A stretch of DNA of 64,000 nt, from the NCBI GenBank assembly GCA_036721215.1, contig DAIMLM010000001.1, positions 310,001 to 374,000 on the forward strand. Direction: 5' to 3'. Position 1 is the stretch's first letter, and each line of letters begins with the position of its first letter. Both the position numbers and the translations under genes were made by a program. This DNA is from Rhodoluna sp036721215 (GTDB lineage Bacteria; Actinomycetota; Actinomycetes; Actinomycetales; Microbacteriaceae). Shown here one piece after another: positions 57,480-64,000 of this stretch. The notes beneath the pieces are model-generated. The model ran no database searches. It saw only the letters and a list, made by a program, of their open reading frames with translations, and was not told the DNA's origin.

Positions 57480-59031
57480 TCGCCCGGTTCTGGTTGTTGA
57501 CTTTGGTGCCCAGTACGCCCAACTAATTGCCAGGCGAGTTCGTGAAGCTGGCGTGTATTCCGAGATAGTTCACCACAACGTCACCGCCGCCGAGATTCAA
57601 GCCAAGAACCCACTGGCGATAATTCTTTCTGGTGGTCCATCAAGTGTTTACGAACCAGGGTCTCCAAATCTTGATGCCAAGATTCTAGAACTTGGAATTC
57701 CAATTCTGGGAATTTGCTACGGCTTTCAAACCTTGGCACAACTTCTTGGTGGGCAGGTGGATAAAACCGGTAAGCGCGAGTATGGCGCTACAAGTTTGAA
57801 AGTCTCTTCAGCTGGCGAAATTCTTGCCGGTCAACCTGATTCGCAAATTTGCTGGATGAGCCATGGCGATCAAGTTGTGAAAGCCCCATCCGGCTTTGAG
57901 GTGCTGGCGTCAACTGAAACTACCCCTGTCGCAGCATTCGCCTCGTCAGAGAAAAAGATTTACGGTGTGCAGTGGCACCCAGAAGTAAAGCACTCGGATT
58001 TTGGTCAGAACGTTTTAGAAAACTTCTTACACAACGCTGCCGGCATCACACCGGACTGGAATTCAAGAAACGTAATCGCCGAGCAGGTGGAGAAGATCAA
58101 GAAGCAGGTCGGCTCTGGTCGGGTAATTTGTGGTCTATCAGGTGGCGTCGATTCTGCGGTTGCAGCGGCCCTAGTTCATAAGGCAGTAGGGGATCAGTTG
58201 GTTGCGGTGTTCGTCGATCACGGACTACTTCGCGATGGCGAAGCCGAACAGGTCGAGCGCGACTACGTTGCAGCAACGGGTATCAGGCTTGTTACCGTAA
58301 ATGCCGAGCAGAGATTCCTGACTGCTCTAAGCGGAGTAACTGACCCAGAGACCAAGCGAAAGATTATTGGCCGCGAGTTCATCAGGGCTTTTGAAGAAGC
58401 CCAAGCGGACCTGATGAAAGAGGCAAGTACCGCTAACGAAGAGATCAAGTTCTTGGTTCAAGGAACTTTGTATCCAGATGTAGTTGAATCTGGCGGCGGT
58501 GCTACCGCTGGAATTAAGTCTCATCACAACGTGGGCGGTCTGCCAGAAGATCTGAAGTTTGAACTCGTTGAACCCCTTCGGACTTTGTTCAAGGACGAAG
58601 TTCGTGAAATTGGTAGGCAGCTAGGACTTCCTGAACCAATTGTTCAAAGGCAGCCTTTCCCGGGTCCTGGCCTTGGCATTCGAATTGTTGGTGAGGTAAC
58701 AAAAGAAAGACTTGACCTACTTCGCAAAGCCGATGCGATTGTTAGAAGCGAGCTAACTGCTGCTGGGCTAGACACTGAGATTTGGCAGTGCCCAGTAGTT
58801 TTACTAGCCGATGTTCGATCGGTTGGAGTACAAGGCGATGGCAGAAGTTATGGTCACCCGATTGTTTTGCGACCGGTTTCGAGTGAAGACGCAATGACCG
58901 CGGACTGGACCCGCGTTCCGTACGACCTGTTGGCGAGAATTTCGAATCGAATCACCAACGAGGTTGAAGGTGTTAACCGCGTTGTGCTCGATGTGACTTC
59001 AAAACCACCTGGCACCATCGAGTGGGAGTAG
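57475..59031 (+). CDS. guaA: GMP synthase (glutamine-hydrolysing)
   Basis: Converts XMP to GMP with glutamine and ATP. About 518 aa. Glutaminase nucleophile Cys in ILGICYGFQ (residue 81 from this start) with GVQWHPEV for His/Glu; ATP-PPase loop CGLSGGVDSAVAAAL; dimer domain with QPFPGPGLGIR and the C-terminal SKPPGTIEWE. Start: no ATG/GTG/TTG lies at the conserved N-terminus. An ATT at 57475 gives SRPVLVVDFGAQ after the first residue and sits six bases after GGGAG, so a rare ATT start is likely. The alternative TTG at 57448 adds nine residues, overlaps DUF3817 by 32 bases and has its Shine-Dalgarno too close. Confidence 0.95.
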   Translation: MSRPVLVVDFGAQYAQLIARRVREAGVYSEIVHHNVTAAEIQAKNPLAIILSGGPSSVYEPGSPNLDAKILELGIPILGICYGFQTLAQLLGGQVDKTGKREYGATSLKVSSAGEILAGQPDSQICWMSHGDQVVKAPSGFEVLASTETTPVAAFASSEKKIYGVQWHPEVKHSDFGQNVLENFLHNAAGITPDWNSRNVIAEQVEKIKKQVGSGRVICGLSGGVDSAVAAALVHKAVGDQLVAVFVDHGLLRDGEAEQVERDYVAATGIRLVTVNAEQRFLTALSGVTDPETKRKIIGREFIRAFEEAQADLMKEASTANEEIKFLVQGTLYPDVVESGGGATAGIKSHHNVGGLPEDLKFELVEPLRTLFKDEVREIGRQLGLPEPIVQRQPFPGPGLGIRIVGEVTKERLDLLRKADAIVRSELTAAGLDTEIWQCPVVLLADVRSVGVQGDGRSYGHPIVLRPVSSEDAMTADWTRVPYDLLARISNRITNEVEGVNRVVLDVTSKPPGTIEWE

Positions 59032-59035
59032 CTTC

Positions 59036-59950
59036 TTGAAGCCGCTAGTTTTTGGTCATCGTGGTGCCAGCGGTTACCGGCCGGAAAACACAATCGAGGC
59101 TTTTGAGCTTGCCATCGCGCAAGGCTCCGATGGAGTTGAGTGCGACCTAGTTCCAACCAAAGACGGTGAACTAATTATTCGTCATGAGAACTGGCTAAAC
59201 GGAACAACCAACGTAGCCTCGTTAGCAAAGTTTCAGGGAACCCAGTCAACTGGTTATTCCGATGGCCTGACTGAAACCGGCTGGTTCAGCGAGGATTACA
59301 ATCTCGCGCAGCTTTCGGAACTTCGAGCTATTGAACGAGTGCCAGAGACTCGACCAGGCAGTGCCAAATTTGACGCTCAGTTCTTGATTCCAACAATTGA
59401 TGACTTGTTGGCTTGCTCATTCATGAACGAAAAGACACTTGTTATTGAAATCAAGCACGGCATGTACTTTATGAAAAATGGCATCAACATGGCCACAATC
59501 CTTGCCAGCAAGCTTGCAGAATCCGACTGGAAAGAGCGCGGAATTTCGATAGTTATCGAAACCTTCGATGAAACGATGCTGGAGCATCTCAAAGATGCCT
59601 GTGGGCCAGATAAGAAGTATGTGTTTTTGACTGAGATCGACCGCCTACCTCAGGGATCTACTCGCATGTCTCGTGACTATCTGGAATCCCTGGCCGCGCG
59701 CTTTGATGGCATCAGCGTAGATCTAGCGCTGGCTTTGGATCTTGATACAACTGGCAATCACACAATTGACAACGGCCTAATTGATGAGGCGAAAGCTGCT
59801 GGTTTGACGATTTATGGCTGGACCCTAAAAGCTGAGGATGCAACCGCAAGTGTCGATGAGTACTTTGGCAAGGTATCCGAATCTGGTCTGGAGGGCATCT
59901 TCGTTGATCAGCCAGACCTGCTTCGTCAAATTGTCGATGGTCTGGCTTAG
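59036..59950 (+). CDS. Glycerophosphodiester phosphodiesterase family protein
   Basis: 304 aa, TIM-barrel GDPD. HRGASGYRPENTIEAFELA near the start has the catalytic His8 and metal Glu, then DGVECDLVPTKDGELIIRHE (second His) and VIEIKHG. It hydrolyses glycerophosphodiesters to glycerol-3-phosphate in relatives. No signal peptide, so cytoplasmic. TTG start, four bases after guaA stop, RBS GTGGGAG within the guaA end. Confidence 0.9.
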   Translation: MKPLVFGHRGASGYRPENTIEAFELAIAQGSDGVECDLVPTKDGELIIRHENWLNGTTNVASLAKFQGTQSTGYSDGLTETGWFSEDYNLAQLSELRAIERVPETRPGSAKFDAQFLIPTIDDLLACSFMNEKTLVIEIKHGMYFMKNGINMATILASKLAESDWKERGISIVIETFDETMLEHLKDACGPDKKYVFLTEIDRLPQGSTRMSRDYLESLAARFDGISVDLALALDLDTTGNHTIDNGLIDEAKAAGLTIYGWTLKAEDATASVDEYFGKVSESGLEGIFVDQPDLLRQIVDGLA

Positions 59951-59962
59951 GCTTAGGCGGTC

Positions 59963-62227
59963 ATGAATCTAAATCTGCTCGAGGGTCTCAATGCTCAGCA
60001 GGTGGCGGCTGTCACAGACCGTGGTCCAGCACTACTGATTGTTGCCGGAGCAGGCTCTGGAAAAACCAAAGTTCTAACCCACCGGATAGCGCATCTTCTT
60101 GCCAATAAAGAGGCTTGGCCCTCGCAAATTCTTGCGATCACCTTTACCAACAAAGCTGCCAATGAAATGAAGGAGCGAGTTCACTTACTGCTTGGCAATG
60201 TTGCAGATGGCATGTGGATAAAAACTTTTCACTCCGCTTGCTTGCAAATTCTTCGAAGAGAGGCCAGCAGACTCGGTCACGATTCCAATTTCTCTGTCTA
60301 TGACACCGGAGATACCAAAGCCCTAATCAAGCGTTTGATTCGCGAATCCGGAAGTGACATCGAAGGCCTGAAGCCACAAACAGTTGCGGCCAGAATATCC
60401 AACGCGAAGAATGAGCTCAAAGACGCTGACGATTTCTATTCTTTGATTGATTCCTCAAACCCCAAAGATCGAGCAATAGCTGAAATCTTCTCTCAGTACC
60501 AGGCAGCCCTTCGCAAAAACAACGCCTTTGACTTTGATGATCTAATTGCCGAAACCGTGTATCTTTTTCGATCCTTTCCAGACATCGCGGCTCAGTACCA
60601 AAGGCGCTTTAGGCATGTCCTCATTGACGAGTACCAAGACACCAACCACGCCCAGTACTCGCTGATTCGAGAGCTCACCAAGCCAATAGCTGACCTGCAC
60701 AACGAGCCCGACCCCAACACTGGAGAACTTGCCGGGCCATCAGCTATCACCGTGGTGGGAGACTCGGACCAGTCGATCTATGCCTTCCGGGGCGCCGACA
60801 TGCGAAACATCGCTGAGTTTGCCAAGGACTTTCCTGGGTCGAAAACGATTCTGCTGGAGCAAAACTACCGTTCCACTCAGAACATTCTTTCTGCAGCAAA
60901 TGCCGTTATTTCCAAGAACTTTGATCGACCAGAAAAGAACCTTTGGAGCGATGCCGGCGATGGCGAAAAGATTGTGTCATTTACTGGTTTAGATGAAAGA
61001 GGCGAAGCCGCTTACATTGTCGATCAGATCCAAGATTTACGTAAACAGGGAACTGCGTATCGAGATATGGCTGTGCTGTACCGAACTAACGCACTCTCGC
61101 CGTCTTTGGAAGCTGAGCTCAAAAGCCAACGCGTTCCATACATGGTTATCGGGGGACTGAAGTTCTACGAGCGCAAGGAAATCAAAGACGCACTTGCCTA
61201 TTTGACCGCAATTGCAAACCCTCGAAACGACGAAGCGGTACGAAGAATTCTGAACGAACCCTCTCGAGGAATTGGTGAAAAAACTGAACTGAAAATTGCT
61301 GAGCTTGCCAGAAGAGATGAAAGCTCATTTCGGCAAGCACTTTTGAAAACTGATTCACTCGGCCTGGGACCAAAGCTAACAGCGGCACTCAACAGTTTTT
61401 CAAAGCTACTGAATGATCTGGATGCCATGAGCGTCGAGGCCAAAATTGCCGATGTTTTATCCGCAGCACTTAATCTTTCTGGCTACCGTGCGAATCTGGA
61501 AGACAGTCGTGACCCGCAAGACGAAGCCAGAGTAGATAACCTTGATGCTCTTATTGGGCAGGTCTCGGAATATCAAAGACAGTATCCAGAGGCAACAATC
61601 GCTGAGTATCTCGCGGACATTGCTCTTGCCGCCGCCGCAGATGAGATTGACGATGACTCGGGAAGCATTTCCTTGATGACCCTTCACACCGCCAAGGGCT
61701 TGGAGTATGACGTGATTTTCTTGGTAGGTCTTGAGCAAGGAACTTTGCCGCATGTTCGATCCTTCGATGAACCAGGGGGAGTAGCAGAGGAAAGAAGACT
61801 TTTGTATGTAGGTATGACTCGTGCCAAGCAGAAGCTTTACCTAAGCTCTGCTTTGCAGCGAACTCTCTTTGGTTCAACCACTGCCTTTTTGCCCAGTAGT
61901 TTCTTGGGAGATATTCCTATTGAGCTCATCCAATCGGAAGGCGCCACAAGAGCCTCGGCTGGGACGATAACCGGCGGTTATCGAGGCATGGCTCCGAGTG
62001 CGACACCGCCAAAGGCCAGAACTGAGATTGCCGGAGCTATAACGCAGGTGCGGGATAACGGCTCGCTTCAGCTAGCAATTGGTGATCGAATCCAGCACCT
62101 GGATTATGGCCAAGGGGTAGTCACTGAACTAAGAGGTGAGGGAGCTAGGCAGGTAGCCCAGGTGAATTTCGATTCCGGTGCCACCAAATCACTCGTGGTA
62201 AAGATAGCTCCCATCGAAAAGCTCTAA
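59963..62227 (+). CDS. pcrA: UvrD/PcrA-family ATP-dependent DNA helicase
   Basis: SF1 3'-5' helicase of repair and replication. 754 aa. Walker A VAGAGSGKT at 27-35; ITFTNKAANEMKERV (motif Ia), IDEYQDTN (motif II), GDSDQSIYAFRGAD (motif III), LEQNYRST (motif IV), LMTLHTAKGLEYDVIFL (motif V) and RLLYVGMTRAK (motif VI). The C-terminal tail has a Tudor-like PcrA domain (AIGDRIQHLDYGQGVV). No ribosome site, TAGGCT lies nine bases upstream, so it may be nearly leaderless. Confidence 0.95.
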   Translation: MNLNLLEGLNAQQVAAVTDRGPALLIVAGAGSGKTKVLTHRIAHLLANKEAWPSQILAITFTNKAANEMKERVHLLLGNVADGMWIKTFHSACLQILRREASRLGHDSNFSVYDTGDTKALIKRLIRESGSDIEGLKPQTVAARISNAKNELKDADDFYSLIDSSNPKDRAIAEIFSQYQAALRKNNAFDFDDLIAETVYLFRSFPDIAAQYQRRFRHVLIDEYQDTNHAQYSLIRELTKPIADLHNEPDPNTGELAGPSAITVVGDSDQSIYAFRGADMRNIAEFAKDFPGSKTILLEQNYRSTQNILSAANAVISKNFDRPEKNLWSDAGDGEKIVSFTGLDERGEAAYIVDQIQDLRKQGTAYRDMAVLYRTNALSPSLEAELKSQRVPYMVIGGLKFYERKEIKDALAYLTAIANPRNDEAVRRILNEPSRGIGEKTELKIAELARRDESSFRQALLKTDSLGLGPKLTAALNSFSKLLNDLDAMSVEAKIADVLSAALNLSGYRANLEDSRDPQDEARVDNLDALIGQVSEYQRQYPEATIAEYLADIALAAAADEIDDDSGSISLMTLHTAKGLEYDVIFLVGLEQGTLPHVRSFDEPGGVAEERRLLYVGMTRAKQKLYLSSALQRTLFGSTTAFLPSSFLGDIPIELIQSEGATRASAGTITGGYRGMAPSATPPKARTEIAGAITQVRDNGSLQLAIGDRIQHLDYGQGVVTELRGEGARQVAQVNFDSGATKSLVVKIAPIEKL

Positions 62228-62278
62228 ACTTGAGCTTTGGGCCATTGGCCATTTGATCAATCTGAAAAGAGTTCTAAG

Positions 62279-63436
62279 TTGGATTTATTTGAGTATCAAG
62301 CGCGCGATATTTTCGAGAAATACAATGTTCCTGTTCTAAAGGGACTTATCGCCGACACCCCAGAGCAAGCCCAGAAAGCCGCTGAACAAATCGGTGGCAC
62401 CGTGGTTGTCAAGGCTCAGGTAAAAGTTGGAGGTCGCGGCAAGGCCGGCGGCGTCAAGGTTGCTCACTCACCTGAAGAAGCTAAACAAGCCGCCGAAAAG
62501 ATTCTTGGGCTGGATATCAAGGGGCATGTTGTAAAGCGGGTAATGATCGCCGAAGGCGCCAAAATCGCCAAGGAATTCTATTTCTCAGTGCTACTTGATA
62601 GATCTAACCGAACCTTTCTTGCACTTTGCTCGGTCGAGGGTGGAATGGATATTGAACAGCTTGCGGAGGAAAGGCCAGAGGCGCTTGCCAAAGTCCCAAT
62701 TGACGCAGTCAAGGGAATCGATTTAGCTAAGGCCTTAGAAATTGCCAAGCTAGGTGGCTTCGATGATGAACTTGCGGCAAAAGTTGCTCCGGTGTTTGTA
62801 AAGCTTTATGAAGTTTTCAAAAAAGAAGACACCACTTTGGTTGAAGTCAACCCACTGGTTCTATCAGAAGATGGCGAGATTATCGCCCTAGATGGCAAGG
62901 TCACTTTGGATGACAATGCGGAGTTTAGGCACGAGCGCGAGCAAATGGAACGCGACGAGCTAGACCCCCTGGAGGCCAAGGCAAAGCTCATGGATCTGAA
63001 CTACGTCAAATTAGACGGTGAAGTAGGAATTATTGGTAACGGTGCCGGCCTTGTGATGTCGACTCTGGATGTGGTTGCTTACGCGGGCGCCCGCCATGGC
63101 GGGGTGAAGCCAGCTAACTTTCTAGACATCGGTGGAGGAGCCTCGGCTGAAGTTATGGCTGCCGGACTGGATGTCATCTTGAACGACCCACAGGTAAAGA
63201 GTGTTTTTGTAAACGTTTTTGGTGGAATCACAGCCTGTGATGCGGTTGCTAATGGAATCGTTGGAGCACTGGAAAAACTTGGCTCCAAGGCTTCTAAGCC
63301 TCTGGTTGTTCGCCTTGATGGCAACAACGTAAACGAGGGTAGAAAAATTCTGGCGGATGCTAATCACCCGCTTGTCACAGTAGTTGAAACCATGGACGAG
63401 GCCGCCGATAAAGCCGCCGAGCTAGCTAGCAAGTAA
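62279..63436 (+). CDS. sucC: Succinyl-CoA synthetase beta subunit
   Basis: TCA cycle enzyme, substrate-level phosphorylation. 385 aa from the TTG at 62279, which gives the conserved start LFEYQARDIFEKYNVP and follows GAAAAGAG; a TTG at 62237 would add 14 unconserved residues. ATP-grasp domain: KAQVKVGGRGKAGGVK, EVNPLVLSEDGE and the C-terminal DIGGGASAEVM and NVFGGITACDAVA blocks that bind the alpha subunit. Confidence 0.95.
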   Translation: MDLFEYQARDIFEKYNVPVLKGLIADTPEQAQKAAEQIGGTVVVKAQVKVGGRGKAGGVKVAHSPEEAKQAAEKILGLDIKGHVVKRVMIAEGAKIAKEFYFSVLLDRSNRTFLALCSVEGGMDIEQLAEERPEALAKVPIDAVKGIDLAKALEIAKLGGFDDELAAKVAPVFVKLYEVFKKEDTTLVEVNPLVLSEDGEIIALDGKVTLDDNAEFRHEREQMERDELDPLEAKAKLMDLNYVKLDGEVGIIGNGAGLVMSTLDVVAYAGARHGGVKPANFLDIGGGASAEVMAAGLDVILNDPQVKSVFVNVFGGITACDAVANGIVGALEKLGSKASKPLVVRLDGNNVNEGRKILADANHPLVTVVETMDEAADKAAELASK

Positions 63437-63453
63437 GGGAAGTAAGAATTTAG

Positions 63454-64000
63454 ATGGCAATTTTTCTAAACGAAAACTCAAAAATCATCGTCCAGGGAAT
63501 GACTGGATCTGAGGGTATGAAGCACACTCGCAGAATGCTAGCTGGCGGCTCAAACATCGTTGGTGGAGTAAATCCTCGCAAGGCGGGCGAAAGCGTTGAT
63601 GTAGATGGCAAGTCCCTTCCTGTTTTTGGAACAGTTTCGGAGGCTATGAGCAAAACCGGAGCCAACGTTAGCGTTATCTTCGTTCCACCTGCTTTTGCAA
63701 AGGCTGCAATGTTTGAAGCCATCGATGCGCAAATTGGACTCGCAGTTGTTATCACTGAGGGAATCCCAGTTCACGACTCTGCAGAGGCCTGGGCACACAA
63801 TGTCTCCAAGGGTCTAAAAACTCGCATGATTGGTCCAAACTGCCCAGGGATCATTAGCCCTGGAAAATCAAACGCTGGAATCACTCCATCGGATATCACA
63901 GGAAGTGGACCAATTGGTTTGGTCTCCAAGTCAGGAACTTTGACTTACCAAATGATGTTTGAACTAAGAGATATCGGGATGTCTACCGCCATTGGAATTG
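63454..64000 (+). CDS. sucD: Succinyl-CoA synthetase alpha subunit, 5' part (3' truncated)
   Basis: ATG at 63454, 18 bases after sucC. 182 residues visible before the window ends: MAIFLNENSKIIVQGMTG at the start, the CoA-binding GSEG and the SVIFVPP, ITEGIPVHD and IGPNCPGIISPG blocks, followed by GLVSKSGTLTYQ. The phosphorylated His lies beyond the end of the window. Confidence 0.97.
   Translation, partial: MAIFLNENSKIIVQGMTGSEGMKHTRRMLAGGSNIVGGVNPRKAGESVDVDGKSLPVFGTVSEAMSKTGANVSVIFVPPAFAKAAMFEAIDAQIGLAVVITEGIPVHDSAEAWAHNVSKGLKTRMIGPNCPGIISPGKSNAGITPSDITGSGPIGLVSKSGTLTYQMMFELRDIGMSTAIGI

Noticed and set aside
1..64000. Insertion sequence, prophage, integron or defence island
   Set aside because: No transposase, integrase, nuclease/toxin cassette or flanking repeats were seen; the window is housekeeping genes throughout.

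Overview
This 64 kb window is a contiguous piece of chromosome from a high-housekeeping-density actinobacterium, most likely Microbacteriaceae, and within that probably the small-genome freshwater Luna-type lineages (Rhodoluna/Aquiluna-like). The grounds are: actinobacterial operon order, including the rpsJ (S10) to adk/map block, infA-rpmJ-rpsM-rpsK-rpoA-rplQ without rpsD, DUF3817-guaA, GuaB3 behind guaB and a SURF1-like protein; moderate GC; heavy use of the Leu codon CTA; very tight spacing; many GTG/TTG starts; and several apparently leaderless genes. The genus is inference; no 16S rRNA gene is present.

Layout. (1) 1-9.3 kb: end of rpoB, rpoC, then the str operon rpsL-rpsG-fusA and tuf. 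(2) 9.4-12.2 kb: a Lys/Ala histone-like protein, an AroE-like dehydrogenase (minus strand), a type-III-like asparaginase and an orphan 130-aa protein. (3) 12.4-25 kb: the S10-spc-secY-adk-map superoperon (rpsN absent). (4) 25.1-30.2 kb: infA, rpmJ, a structured leader, rpsM-rpsK-rpoA-rplQ-truA, then rplM-rpsI. (5) 30.2-38.4 kb: glmM, coaA (minus), then a tight chain glmS-acpS-alr-tsaE-tsaB-rimI-tsaD for amino sugar, cell wall and tRNA t6A synthesis. (6) 38.4-43 kb: LysE-type exporter, ptsI-ptsH (minus), a DUF4190 protein, a methyltransferase and groES under a CIRCE operator. (7) 43-49.5 kb: RarD-like permease and a branched-chain amino acid ABC transporter (binding lipoprotein on plus, livHMGF on minus). 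(8) 49.6-53.1 kb: guaB, guaB3, SURF1-like. (9) 53.2-57 kb: DeoR regulator, a small unannotated ORF, split mannitol-type PTS (IIC, IIB, IIA) and a zinc dehydrogenase. (10) 57-64 kb: DUF3817, guaA, a glycerophosphodiesterase, a UvrD/PcrA helicase, sucC and the start of sucD.

The genes fit together as a growth core: transcription and translation machinery, purine (GMP) synthesis, cell wall precursors, and two import systems (mannitol PTS with its general enzymes EI/HPr in the same window, and a Liv transporter). There are no tRNA or rRNA genes, no insertion sequences, no prophage and no CRISPR array, and no classical accessory island.

The most interesting signals are subtle: a highly divergent RpoC (replaced coiled-coil region and substitutions in the bridge helix), a cloverleaf-like RNA leader in front of rpsM, a 44-aa ORF carrying a 24-bp perfect palindrome and a bulged hairpin between the DeoR regulator and the PTS, two mutually exclusive hairpins in the leader of the Liv binding protein, a likely ATT start codon for guaA, a signal peptide plus extracytoplasmic domain fused onto LivH, and an 87-residue Lys/Ala/Pro tail on ribosomal protein L15.
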